Shown here in pieces: positions 41,418 to 50,594 of a stretch of 64,000 bases of DNA (position 1 is the first letter of the stretch; each line of letters opens with the position of its first letter). The DNA comes from Novosphingobium sp. Rr 2-17 (lineage in GTDB: Bacteria; Pseudomonadota; Alphaproteobacteria; Sphingomonadales; Sphingomonadaceae): contig NZ_AKFJ01000089.1 of the NCBI RefSeq assembly GCF_000272475.1, positions 1 to 64,000 of the forward strand, given 5' to 3'. The notes under the pieces are model-generated. The model was not told the DNA's origin. It did no database searches and saw nothing but the letters and a program-made list of their open reading frames with translations. The position numbers and the translations under genes were made by a program.

Positions 41418-42821
41418 TCAACACAATTCAACATCACCCAGCACTCGTACGTCGGTGGCAAAATCGAAGGACATCGGGGTGACGGCGCGTATCTCGTCCG
41501 GGGTAAAGCCGGGCGCGATCTCTTCGACCACGAAGCGGCCATCGATCCAGCGGAACAGCGCCAGATCGGTGACGATCACCTTGACGCAGGCCGGCGCCGT
41601 CAGCGGATAGGCGCATTGCTCGACCAGCTTGGGCCGGCCCTTGCTGTCGGTATGCTCCATCACCACCACCACGGGCGCGCCCGATGCGGCCAGGTCCATC
41701 GCCCCGCCGATGCCGCCGCCGATCTGGCCGGGCGTCGCCCAGTTCGCCAGATCGCCGCTACCGCTGACCTGGTAGGCCCCCAGCATGACCGATGACAGTT
41801 TGCCCGACCGCGCCACTTCGAACGAGACGACGCTGTCGAACACCGCGCCGCCCGCACGCATGCGGATGAAGTTGCCGGCGGCGTCGAAGAAGTCGGAATC
41901 GAATTCTTCGGGATCGTCCAGCAAATCGTAGGCCAGCGCACCGTTCTCTGCGTGGAGGAAGACGCCCCGGCCCTGGATGTGCCCGGCCACCAGCGTCGGC
42001 AGGCCCGAGCCCAGGTTGATGTAGTCGCCATCCTCGACCAACCCCGCCGCGCGGCGCGCGATACCCGAGCGCGAGAGCGCGGGCTTGCCGAAATACTCCC
42101 GCCCGCTTTCAGGCGCCCGGCGCTTCATCTTGCTGGCGGCAGCGCCGAGCGTGATGGTGGACTGAACCACGCGGTGGACGAAGATGCCCGGCAGGTCGAC
42201 CTCGTGCGGCGGGATCACGCCCGGCTCGACGATCTCCTGCACCTCGACGATCGCCAGCTTGGCGGCTTTCGCGAACGAGGCGTGGAAGTGGGCGCTGCTG
42301 CCGCGAAACTGGACGTTGCCGTAACGGTCCGCCCGCCAGCCGCGAATGAACGCGACGTCCACCGGCAGCGCGTGTTCCAGCACGAAGTCGTTGCCATCGA
42401 AGTCCCGCACTTCCTTGCCGTTCGCCAGCGGGGTTCCGACCGTCACCGGGCTGTAGAACGCGCGCAGGCCCGCTCCGGCGGCGCGCAGGCGATCGACCAG
42501 GATACCTTGCGGCACCATCTCCAGCGCCAGCTTGCCCTCGGCCACCAGCGCCTCTTCGGGAGACGGCATCCCGGGCCGCGCCGAGAACGACACTACCACG
42601 GCGTCCACCTGCCCGTTCTCGACCAGGATCTGCGGGCGATGCGCGCCGCCGCCGCCGAGCGAGTTGGCGACGATGCGCAGCCCCCGCGCACCGTGGTCGC
42701 GCAGCGCGACGGTGAGGCTGTTGGGATAGCTATGGCCGACCCCGAAGCCACCGATGGCGACGGTCAACCCGTCCGCGATGTCGGCGACGGCGGCGTCGGG
42801 CGATGCGAATACCTTGTTCAT
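41418..42821 (-). CDS. fused alpha-beta 3-oxoacid-type CoA-transferase
   Basis: 467 residues, about twice a single subunit. The first half carries the alpha-subunit pattern (VAIGGFGVGHSYPNSLTVAL, LRIVANSLGGG, ADRYGNVQFRGSSAHFH, PGIFVHRVVQS) and the second half the beta pattern (GDYINLGSGLPTLVAGHIQG, LHAENGALAYD with the catalytic Glu, GGAMDLAASG, ALFRWIDGRFVV). It should move CoA from succinyl-CoA or acetyl-CoA to a carboxylic acid of the pathway. Unlike the split pair at 52361-53718, its substrate is not obvious. It is cotranscribed with the MFS gene upstream. Confidence 0.87.
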   Translation of the reverse strand: MNKVFASPDAAVADIADGLTVAIGGFGVGHSYPNSLTVALRDHGARGLRIVANSLGGGGAHRPQILVENGQVDAVVVSFSARPGMPSPEEALVAEGKLALEMVPQGILVDRLRAAGAGLRAFYSPVTVGTPLANGKEVRDFDGNDFVLEHALPVDVAFIRGWRADRYGNVQFRGSSAHFHASFAKAAKLAIVEVQEIVEPGVIPPHEVDLPGIFVHRVVQSTITLGAAASKMKRRAPESGREYFGKPALSRSGIARRAAGLVEDGDYINLGSGLPTLVAGHIQGRGVFLHAENGALAYDLLDDPEEFDSDFFDAAGNFIRMRAGGAVFDSVVSFEVARSGKLSSVMLGAYQVSGSGDLANWATPGQIGGGIGGAMDLAASGAPVVVVMEHTDSKGRPKLVEQCAYPLTAPACVKVIVTDLALFRWIDGRFVVEEIAPGFTPDEIRAVTPMSFDFATDVRVLGDVELC

Positions 42822-42954
42822 AGGCTCTTTCTGATCTTGCGCGATTGCGGTTCCGAAGCTTGGCTAGGAAGCCCGGCGGCGGCAGGATAGTCGGATCGCC
42901 AGTGCGTCCGGCGCGTGAACCTGGGGGCGTGCGCCTGAGGCGTGCGGCCCCGCG

Positions 42955-44259
42955 TCAGAACGCGGCGTGCCGCATCTTGCCTCGCGCTTGCTCGACCCGT
43001 GGCTTCTTCACCCCCGGCGGCCGCGTCAGCATCAGGATCGCGGCGCTGAGGATGTTGAACGCGATCAGCGTCATGATCACCGGCAGATAGGTGTGGTGGG
43101 CATCGAAGTAGGCGCCCGCGACGATCGGCACCACGCCCCCGCCCGCCGTCTGGGTCAGCAGGCCCAGCGCGGTGAGCGAGGGGAACAAGGCGGCGGTCCA
43201 ATAATGGCCGAACATCGCCATGTTGCCCACTTGCAGCGCCCCAAAGGCGAAGCCGGCGATCACCGCATACGTATTGAGCATCAGCGCGCCAGAGACATGC
43301 GCCAGCACCAGGAACGCCGCCGCGAAGATCAGCAGCGACGCCGCGCACGCCACCCGAGGCGCCACGCGCGGCGCGATCGCCCCGATCGCCAGGTTGCCCC
43401 CCAGCGTCGCCAGCGAGAACACCGACACCGCAGCGGCCGCCGCCGCCGGATCGAACCCGGTATCGCGCAAATACGCCTGGACGTGCGCGGTCAGGAACGC
43501 GCCGTCCGCCATTGCCGCCAGCATGCACAAGCACACCGCCCACAGGAACGGCGAGCGCAAGGCATCGCCCAGCGTCTGGCCCGCCGCCGCGCTTGCCCCC
43601 ACCGGCGGACGGCCGGGACGGTCGAGCGCTTCCTTGAGCGGCGCGGTTCCCGCCGGAACGCCAGCCCCGCTATCGGCCTTGTCGCGCACCAGCAGCAGCG
43701 TCAGCGCCACGCCGACCACTGCCGCGCCCATGAACACCGCCCAGCCGGTGCGCCATGCGTGGGTGCTCTCGATCACCCGCGTCACCAGCCACACCGAGCC
43801 GAACCCGCCCACGCCCATCGCCGCATACAGCACCGAAAGCGCCGTCGTCCGCTTGTCCTCGAACCATTGCGAGATGCCGGTCTGGCACGTCACGATCCCG
43901 GTGAGGTTGCTGGCAACGCCCATGCCGACGCTGAACACCAGCACTGCCTGCCACGCTGCCGTAACCAAAGTCGCCATGACGAGCGCGAGCACACCCATCA
44001 GCACGGCGCCGGCGATCAGGGGCCGACGAATGCCAAAGCGGTTCACCACCACCGCGCCCGCCGGGGCCATCAAGCCGCTGACGATCATGTTGACCGCCAC
44101 CAGCAGGCCCAGCGTCTGCCGGCTCCAGCCCATGTCGACCACCATGAAGGTGTTGACGACGCTGCCGGCATAGATCGGCAGTGCCATACCTAAACTCAGC
44201 ATGTACGAAAGAACGGCCAGCACGACCCAGCGTTGGTTGTTCATCAGCATCCCATCCAT
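42955..44259 (-). CDS. MFS transporter, OFA/monocarboxylate-like
   Basis: 434 residues with about twelve helices. MGWSRQTLGLLVAVNMIVSG and GAVVVNRFGIRRPLIAGAVL (the loop 2-3 motif) place it with organic-acid MFS carriers; the linker about 205-225 is polar. First gene of the MFS-CoA-transferase-receptor set, so it probably moves the aromatic acid or a side-chain acid across the inner membrane. Three in-frame ATGs lie within 15 bases; the true start is uncertain by up to five residues. Confidence 0.86.
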   Translation of the reverse strand: MDGMLMNNQRWVVLAVLSYMLSLGMALPIYAGSVVNTFMVVDMGWSRQTLGLLVAVNMIVSGLMAPAGAVVVNRFGIRRPLIAGAVLMGVLALVMATLVTAAWQAVLVFSVGMGVASNLTGIVTCQTGISQWFEDKRTTALSVLYAAMGVGGFGSVWLVTRVIESTHAWRTGWAVFMGAAVVGVALTLLLVRDKADSGAGVPAGTAPLKEALDRPGRPPVGASAAAGQTLGDALRSPFLWAVCLCMLAAMADGAFLTAHVQAYLRDTGFDPAAAAAAVSVFSLATLGGNLAIGAIAPRVAPRVACAASLLIFAAAFLVLAHVSGALMLNTYAVIAGFAFGALQVGNMAMFGHYWTAALFPSLTALGLLTQTAGGGVVPIVAGAYFDAHHTYLPVIMTLIAFNILSAAILMLTRPPGVKKPRVEQARGKMRHAAF

Positions 44260-45135
44260 TTTGTCGTCGCGGCTGAACCGCGATCATTTCAAAAGCCGCA
44301 CAGCCTGCGGCGGATTATCCGTGCCCTCTTATCCGTGCCCTCCCCGCGCGAGCGCGCCGCCGCCGCTCCCGAAAGCCGCCGGCCCTGAGGGCCATCGCGA
44401 CGATCCCAGGCCAGCGCGCGGCCGAGCCGAGGCTCAGCGCAAGCCCAAGCCTAAGCCCAAGCCCGTCTCGCTCTCGCGAACCTTGCGCACGGCAGCGAAC
44501 GCCAGGACCGCGGCCAAGGCCCGGTCCCCGTCGATCATTCCGAAATCTTCGATGGCCGCGCCCTGGCCGACCGGACGCGCCACACCGCATTCGATGCGAA
44601 CGGCACCGCAATGCCTGCCCAGCCGACTGAACCAATGCGCGTTCATCCGCCTCATCCCTTCCTCGATGCCGCGCCCCATAGTGCCGAAGCGACACCTGGA
44701 CCGTCTCACATCATCTAGGCAGGATCATGCGAGGCTTGGCAGCCGCAAGCAACACATTGAGGTTCACTGTGCGGACGGGGTTGGGTTAGTTAATGGGAGA
44801 GGGTCGGGCCGAATGTTCCGGGCGGTACTGATCCGTCACTTCGAAATCATTGGGTCGATTGATGTGGTTCAATGCTTTCAGATACTTGGAGGCAGAATGA
44901 GCACCGCCCTCTGGGCTGGATCGACACCGTTAACGGCTATGCGCCAATTGCGGCCACACAAATCCTCTATCCAATCTCTCGCCGCGGACGCTTGCACCGG
45001 TCTCCGGCAGGAGTTTGAACGCTAGAAAAAGTAAACGATATTGGTAGCAGGGCCGCATATGCAGACATTTAGCATTAGTGCTGATCTTTGCTAAACAGTG
45101 CAAGCGTTGCTACTACTGTTCGACAGGCCGTATCA
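44260..45135. other. 880-bp gap with short tandem repeats
   Basis: No gene is supported. TTATCCGTGCCCTC is repeated twice in tandem at 44315-44342, and a hexamer close to AAGCCC is repeated four times near 44443-44466. From about 44750 the base composition drops toward AT-rich, marking the approach to the foreign-looking gene at 45136. Open frames here are compositionally odd (Arg/Gly-rich) and match nothing known. Confidence 0.45.
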
Positions 45136-46707
45136 ATGGACGATCTCATAATGAGCGAAGATGCCCGGCAGGCTGCGCTGAGGAATTTTTCACAAATCCT
45201 CAGCTGCGCCGATGATGAAGCTTTTCTACTAATGGTCTGGGGTGTCAACGCGTTACAATCGGGGAATCCAGCGGGCGGTTCGGACGTCTTTCCTTTTGGC
45301 GTCCCGAACGAGGTCATAACGGAAGATATGAGTACGGGTTGGTCGATATACCCTTGGGAACTTGAGACGATCGCTAACGAGATTTTGGCCTCCCCTAAAA
45401 GTGTCTATCAAAGTCTTGCATGCAATCGATGGGAAACTGTTCCAGTAATAATAAATCTTCTTCGTAAAATAGACGATTTAGATTTTTTAGAAAAAAAAGA
45501 TTCAATTAACATATTTTCCGAATTATTTCGTCTAGGCGGCCGTCAATTTGAATGGCAACGGGGGTATCTAACAGTCCCGCAGTTCTACCGAAACATTTAC
45601 ATTTATGGCCAGGGGGTATGTGCTGAATATTTTAAATACAAGCATGGCATCGGCATAAACGAACTCACGGTGGTTGGTTTCGGCATGTATGCCAGCTTTA
45701 TGCAACGGCCTAATTTCACAGCCGATGGTGACTTCGAACTATTAGGCGTTAACAATAGTATGCGTGACAAAGCTCTCGCAATTCTCGCCGCACCTCTTGC
45801 AGATCTGCGTCAATTGGCAGGGCGCGAGCGTGAAAAATGGAATACGATGGCTTATAGACCAAGCATACTGAGGCGATTCCCATGTGTTCGGTACGGTCGG
45901 CGAATTCGGAAAATACGCTCACCGCTTCCCGCCCTGATCCTCGAGCGTATTACATCGGGCTTATTTTATGACGTAATCGATGGGGGAGGTCCAGTCCGCG
46001 ACGACTATGGTCGGCGATTTGAACAATATGCATTGCGTTATTTGCGTGCAATGATTCCGACAATCGCTGCGGTGCCAGAAGCAAGCTACAAAGTGGCAAA
46101 AAATCGTTACTTAACCCCTGATATTATTGTTTCTAAGCAGCCATCTAGTGAGGTTGAGTTAGCGATAGAGTGCAAGTCCACTCGCATGTCGTTCGGCGCA
46201 CGCTTTGCTGACGAGCCTGCAACTGAACGGGGCTACGATGATATCGTCAAAGGCATTTTTCAATTGTGGCGATATTTTTCTCACTGTCGGCGAGGTTATG
46301 TTGGGCGAACAGTCGCTTCGGAAGCGATCGGGCTGGTTCTAACACTAGATAGCTGGATGGTTATGAACAACGCAATTATGGATGAGATTTTTGCCCGCGC
46401 TAGCGCCATGTCTGATAAAAACGATCCTTTCATTGAGACACAAGATCGTCGGCCTATCGCGTTTTGTGCAATTCCCGATTTCGAAATGACGCTTACGATA
46501 GGCACAACTGATACGTTCTTGGAGGCCGTTCGTTCAGCCACCGAGCGAGATCACTTAGGCGGGCCTTTGTATAATCGACACGAGAAAATCGTCGACAGCG
46601 ATACTCTTCCGCGCCCCTATCCATTCACGGATTTGGCTGAACTGTTGCCATGGTGGGGGATATTCGAAGAAGGCAGGATCATTGCTGAAGCAGCGGGCGC
46701 ACCCTGA
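45136..46707 (+). CDS. PD-(D/E)XK nuclease-like protein of unknown function
   Basis: 523 residues from MDDLIMSEDARQ; a TTG 48 bases upstream is an alternative, and neither start has a strong ribosome site. The N-terminal two thirds are unrecognised, with helical and aromatic-rich segments (GRQFEWQRGYLTVPQFYRNI, MYASFMQRPNFT). At 328-347 is a PD-(D/E)XK signature: TPDIIV with Asp329, then ELAIECKSTR with Glu345 and Lys347, preceded by RRFEQYALRYLRAMIP. That layout fits restriction-type nucleases, but no methylase, ATPase or partner is adjacent. The gene is visibly AT-richer than both flanks (long A/T runs near 45450-45520) and sits between unrelated catabolic genes, so it is probably acquired. 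A role in defence is a hypothesis. Confidence 0.6.
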   Translation: MDDLIMSEDARQAALRNFSQILSCADDEAFLLMVWGVNALQSGNPAGGSDVFPFGVPNEVITEDMSTGWSIYPWELETIANEILASPKSVYQSLACNRWETVPVIINLLRKIDDLDFLEKKDSINIFSELFRLGGRQFEWQRGYLTVPQFYRNIYIYGQGVCAEYFKYKHGIGINELTVVGFGMYASFMQRPNFTADGDFELLGVNNSMRDKALAILAAPLADLRQLAGREREKWNTMAYRPSILRRFPCVRYGRRIRKIRSPLPALILERITSGLFYDVIDGGGPVRDDYGRRFEQYALRYLRAMIPTIAAVPEASYKVAKNRYLTPDIIVSKQPSSEVELAIECKSTRMSFGARFADEPATERGYDDIVKGIFQLWRYFSHCRRGYVGRTVASEAIGLVLTLDSWMVMNNAIMDEIFARASAMSDKNDPFIETQDRRPIAFCAIPDFEMTLTIGTTDTFLEAVRSATERDHLGGPLYNRHEKIVDSDTLPRPYPFTDLAELLPWWGIFEEGRIIAEAAGAP

Positions 46708-46831
46708 TAAGCCGTAATATTTTAGATGTCACTTCAACCGTCCATTAGAACTAAAACGGTCCGTCCGCTATTGGGAAATGTCGGTCGAATAGAACTTAAT
46801 GAACGGTGCCAGTTCCGATCTGCCACCCAAC

Positions 46832-47902
46832 TCAGCACCCCCTCACCCCCCAAGGCCGCTCCCCCGCCCACGCCCGCGCAATCAGCCCTCGGATCGCCTC
46901 GCGCTCGATCGGGCGGGGGTTCCAGTAGGGGTTGGCGATGGCGATTTGCGTGGCTTTGTCGATGCCGTCGTGGGGCATGCCGAGGTCTTTGAGCGCGGGG
47001 GGCGCGGCGACGGCGCGGGCGAGGTCGTAGAGGGCTTGCGCCGGGTCGTTGGTCTTGAGCGCCTCGCACAGCATCGCCATCGCCTCGGGCGTCGCGGGGG
47101 CGTTGTAGGCGACGGCGTGGGGCAGCACGATCGCGTGGGTCTCGGCGTGCGGCAGGTCGAAGCTGCCGCCCAGCGTGTGGCACAGCTTGTGGTGCAGCGC
47201 CATGCCGACCGAGCCGAGCACCGCGCCGCACAGCCACGCGCCGTACAGCGCGCCCGCGCGAGCCTCGACATCGTGCGGCGCCTGGGCGATGGTGGGCAGC
47301 GCGTCGGCCAGCGCCTCGATCCCGGCCTTGGCCATCATCTGCATGATCGGGTTGGTGTCCTGCGCATACAGCCCCTCCACCGCGTGGGCGATGGCGTTGA
47401 TGCCGCTGGTGCCAGACAAGCCCACCGGCAGGCCGAGCGTCAGGTCCACATCGTACAGCACCAGTTCGGGCAGCACTTTGTCGCTCTTGAGCGTGGTCTT
47501 GATGCCGTTTTCGGTCTGGCCCAGGATCGGGGTCATTTCCGATCCGGCATAGGTGGTGGGGATCGCCACTTGCGGCAGATCGGTGCGCAAGGCGATGGCT
47601 TTGCCAAGCCCGGTGGTCGAGCCGCCACCGAACGCGACGAGGCAATCGGCGCCTGCCTCGCGCACGGCATCGAGCGCGCGCTGCGTCACCTCTACGGGCG
47701 TGTGCATCGCGGCGCCGTCGAAGTGGCCGACGATGGCCGCGACGCCGGACGTCGCATCGCGCGCGGCCTCGGCCTGACCCGGCGTCGAAAGCAGCATGGC
47801 GCGCGTTCCGCCCACCGTTTCGATGGCGTTTTCAAGCTGTTTGAGGGTGCCCTGGCCGAAGATCACATGGGCCGGCAGGCCGCGATAGACGAAGTTGTGC
47901 AT
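46832..47902 (-). CDS. maleylacetate reductase
   Basis: 356 residues from MHNFVYRGLPAHVIFGQGTL; a GTG four codons earlier is possible. Iron-alcohol-dehydrogenase fold with VAFGGGSTTGLGKAIALR, IPTTYAGSEMTPILGQTENG, LSGTSGINAIAHAVEGLYA and LHHKLCHTLGGSFDLPHAET, all typical of maleylacetate reductases. It reduces maleylacetate to 3-oxoadipate with NAD(P)H. It ends the minus-strand series hqd small subunit, hqd large subunit, aldehyde dehydrogenase, this gene, matching the order of hydroquinone breakdown. Confidence 0.93.
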   Translation of the reverse strand: MHNFVYRGLPAHVIFGQGTLKQLENAIETVGGTRAMLLSTPGQAEAARDATSGVAAIVGHFDGAAMHTPVEVTQRALDAVREAGADCLVAFGGGSTTGLGKAIALRTDLPQVAIPTTYAGSEMTPILGQTENGIKTTLKSDKVLPELVLYDVDLTLGLPVGLSGTSGINAIAHAVEGLYAQDTNPIMQMMAKAGIEALADALPTIAQAPHDVEARAGALYGAWLCGAVLGSVGMALHHKLCHTLGGSFDLPHAETHAIVLPHAVAYNAPATPEAMAMLCEALKTNDPAQALYDLARAVAAPPALKDLGMPHDGIDKATQIAIANPYWNPRPIEREAIRGLIARAWAGERPWGVRGC

Positions 47903-47968
47903 GTTCTCGCGCACCTCAAAACCGCTGATGGCGCGCTATCGACGCCTTAAGCGCACCTTATCGACACC

Positions 47969-49465
47969 TTATCGACGGTAGAACGGGGGGATCTTGGCAT
48001 CGACGTTGATCCACACCGATTTCGCCTGGGTATATTCGCGCATAGCCTCGAACCCCATTTCGCGCCCGTAGCCCGACATCCCAACCCCGCCGAACGGCGA
48101 TGCGGGATGCACGCGCTTGTAGCAATTGACCCACACCATCCCGGCGTGAATCTGCTTAGCAAACCGGTGCGCCCGCGTAATATCCTGCGTCCAAAGCCCC
48201 GCTCCCAAGCCATAATCGGTCTCGTTGGCGATGGCCAAAGCCTCTTCGTCAGTCTTGAAGGTCAGCACCGTCACGAACGGTCCGAACACTTCCTCGGTCG
48301 CCACCCGGTCGCCCGGTTTGGCCCGCACGATCGTCGGCTCGACGAAACAACCCTTTGCAAACGCAGCACCTTCCGGCGCCTCGCCGCCCGCCAGAACCTG
48401 CGCCCCTTGCGCCTTCGCCACCGCGACATAGTCCAGCACCCGCTGCTGGTGCAGCCGCGATGTCAGCGGCCCCATCTCGGTTTCAGGGTCCAGCGGATCG
48501 CCCAGCTTGATCGACTTGGTTAGCGCCACGAATTGCTCAAGCACTTGATCGACCACGGATTCATGCACGATCAACCGCGATCCGGCGATGCACGCCTGCC
48601 CCTGGTTGTGGAAGATCGCAAACGCCGAACCGCCAATGGCCGCAGGAATATTGGCATCGGCAAAGATGATGTTCGGCCCCTTGCCGCCCAATTCGAGCTG
48701 CACTTTCTTGAGGTTACCCGCCGAAGCCTCGACGATCTTGCGCCCCGTCGCGGTAGAACCCGTAAACGCCACCTTGCCGACCTGCGGATGCTCGGCAATG
48801 CGCTGGCCAACGGTGTGGCCGTAGCCGGTTACGATGTTGACGACGCCCGCCGGAATGCCGACCTCCAGCATCAGCTCGCCGATGCGCAAAGTCGATAAAG
48901 GCGTGATTTCCGAGGGCTTTATGACCACGGTGTTACCCGCCGCCAGCGCCGGTCCCATCTTCCAGCTAGTGAACATCAGCGGGAAGTTCCACGGCACGAT
49001 CGCCCCGACGACGCCGATCGGCTCGCGCTCGACATAGTTCAGGAAACCGGCGTCAACCGGGATGACCGAGCCCTCGATCTTGTCCGCCATGCCGCCGAAA
49101 TAGCGAAAGCACAGCGCCGTGCGCGGCACGTCGAGCGACAGGCAATCGCGGATCGGATGCCCGGTGTCGAGTGACTCCAACCGCGCCAGATTGGCCGCAT
49201 CCGCCTCGATCGCATCGGCCAGCTTGAGCAGCAAGCGCCCGCGCTCATGCCCGGCCAGCGCCCGCCACGCCGGGAAAGCACGCTGCGCTGCCGCCACCGC
49301 CAGATCGACATCCGCCGCCGTCGCTTCGGCAACGTCCGCGATCTTGCTGCCATCGTAAGGGTTCTCGACCGCGATGGTGGTGCCGGCAACCCCATCCACC
49401 CACTGCCCGTCGATCAGGAGTTTCGTTTGCAGACGGTCGATTACGTGAGGATCATCAAGGGCCAT
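47969..49465 (-). CDS. aldehyde dehydrogenase, probable 4-hydroxymuconic semialdehyde dehydrogenase
   Basis: 498 residues from MALDDPHVIDRLQTKLLIDG. Complete ALDH motifs: VPWNFPLMFTSWKMGPALAA, FTGSTATGRKI, catalytic Glu near 258 in LELGGKGPN and Cys near 292 in GQACIAGSRL. By context it oxidises 4-hydroxymuconic semialdehyde, the hydroquinone ring-cleavage product, to maleylacetate. The sequence alone would allow other aldehydes such as betaine aldehyde. It lies 79 bp after the dioxygenase large-subunit gene and 67 bp before the maleylacetate reductase. Confidence 0.86.
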   Translation of the reverse strand: MALDDPHVIDRLQTKLLIDGQWVDGVAGTTIAVENPYDGSKIADVAEATAADVDLAVAAAQRAFPAWRALAGHERGRLLLKLADAIEADAANLARLESLDTGHPIRDCLSLDVPRTALCFRYFGGMADKIEGSVIPVDAGFLNYVEREPIGVVGAIVPWNFPLMFTSWKMGPALAAGNTVVIKPSEITPLSTLRIGELMLEVGIPAGVVNIVTGYGHTVGQRIAEHPQVGKVAFTGSTATGRKIVEASAGNLKKVQLELGGKGPNIIFADANIPAAIGGSAFAIFHNQGQACIAGSRLIVHESVVDQVLEQFVALTKSIKLGDPLDPETEMGPLTSRLHQQRVLDYVAVAKAQGAQVLAGGEAPEGAAFAKGCFVEPTIVRAKPGDRVATEEVFGPFVTVLTFKTDEEALAIANETDYGLGAGLWTQDITRAHRFAKQIHAGMVWVNCYKRVHPASPFGGVGMSGYGREMGFEAMREYTQAKSVWINVDAKIPPFYRR

Positions 49466-49543
49466 GTACCGGTTCCGCGCCAATTCGAATGCAAAAGGGG
49501 CCGCGCCACCAGGGGCGCGGTAGTGTCAGATTTTCGGAAGGTG

Positions 49544-50572
49544 TCAGAAGGACACGGAAACCGTCGGCGCCGTGCCGTCCTGGATCATCTGCGGGATCTT
49601 GGGCGAGCCGTTTTCCCACACCAGCAGCATCGAGCGCTTGGTCGAATAACCCTGGTGGCGGATGTCGGCGGGCATGCAGCAGATGTCGCCGGCACGTGCC
49701 GTGACGCGGGCGCGCGGTTTGCCGGTTTCCTTGTCCTTGATATCCCACACGATTTCGTCGGACAATTGCAGGAACCACTCGCAGCGATCGTTGCCGTGCT
49801 CGACCGGGAGGATGAATTCTTCCGAAGTCGGACAGAACAAGCTGTCGCCCACCACCGAGCAGACGCTGGGGTTCCACGTCACGTCCGAGCGCGAGAGGTA
49901 GCCGAACAAGTTGTAGGCGCTCACTTCGCCTTCGAAACCAGGCTCGGCTTCGACCAGAGGCTGGCTCTGGTCGACATCGGCGAACTGGCGATTGACCGGA
50001 AAGCCATTGGCGTCGGTGCGCACAGGGGTGTCGCCCGGCAAGCCGACCATGCGGCGGGCGGTGACACGCTCACGCAGGATCGCAGCGTCGTTGTTGCCGT
50101 TCTTGGTGCCCCAGGGCGTGCCGGTTTCCATCGGCGCTGCGAACGGATCGTAGCCTTCGTTGGTCCAGTCGGCGAGGATTTCCTTGAACACGCCCATCAG
50201 CGCCGGGCTTTGGAAGCGTTCCGAAAAGTCACGTCCGGCAGCGCGATAGGCATCGTTGTAGAGGCCGCCGAACAGCGTCACTTCGCCATAGTGGTTCAGC
50301 GTGCCGAACACATGGTCGAAGTTGACGGTGCCATAGAAGAATCCCCAGGCGACATCGCGCATCATCGCGCGCAGGAATACGTCGATCGCCATGATGTGCG
50401 AGCCGCCCGGCCAGGTCAGGCGGGCAAAGTATTCGTCGCGGGTGAAGGTAAAGCTGCCGGCGCGGAACGAGCGGTAGCCGGTGGCATTGCTGATACCCAG
50501 CTCCGCCGTATCGGTGAGCGCGGTGCTGCCAGCTTTGGGAGCGGTTTGTTCGAGGGTTTCGGACATTGCCAT
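49544..50572 (-). CDS. hqdB: hydroquinone 1,2-dioxygenase, large subunit
   Basis: 342 residues from MAMSETLEQTAPKAGSTALT, AAGGAGA lying ten bases ahead. Characteristic of the large subunit (HapD/PnpD/HqdB): ARLTWPGGSHIMAIDVFLRA, MRDVAWGFFYGTVNFDHVFG, FILPVEHGNDRCEWFLQLSD and CCMPADIRHQGYSTKRSMLL. The cupin-like His and neighbouring residues bind Fe(II). With the small subunit it opens hydroquinone between C1 and C2 to 4-hydroxymuconic semialdehyde. Symbols for this enzyme vary by organism. Confidence 0.92.
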   Translation of the reverse strand: MAMSETLEQTAPKAGSTALTDTAELGISNATGYRSFRAGSFTFTRDEYFARLTWPGGSHIMAIDVFLRAMMRDVAWGFFYGTVNFDHVFGTLNHYGEVTLFGGLYNDAYRAAGRDFSERFQSPALMGVFKEILADWTNEGYDPFAAPMETGTPWGTKNGNNDAAILRERVTARRMVGLPGDTPVRTDANGFPVNRQFADVDQSQPLVEAEPGFEGEVSAYNLFGYLSRSDVTWNPSVCSVVGDSLFCPTSEEFILPVEHGNDRCEWFLQLSDEIVWDIKDKETGKPRARVTARAGDICCMPADIRHQGYSTKRSMLLVWENGSPKIPQMIQDGTAPTVSVSF

Positions 50573-50594
50573 GATCGTATCTCCTTGCGCGCGC

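Noticed and set aside
42967..44193. Plus-strand frames of 317-408 codons
   Set aside because: Shadows of the MFS gene; composition is His/Arg- or Ser/Thr-rich as expected from reversed membrane-protein codons.
44201..45025. Plus-strand frame of 274 codons and minus-strand frames of 91-126 codons before the nuclease-like gene
   Set aside because: No recognisable domain, biased composition from short tandem repeats, and the plus-strand frame starts inside the MFS gene.
46799..47950. Plus-strand open frame of about 383 codons
   Set aside because: Complementary to the maleylacetate reductase gene, which is unambiguous.
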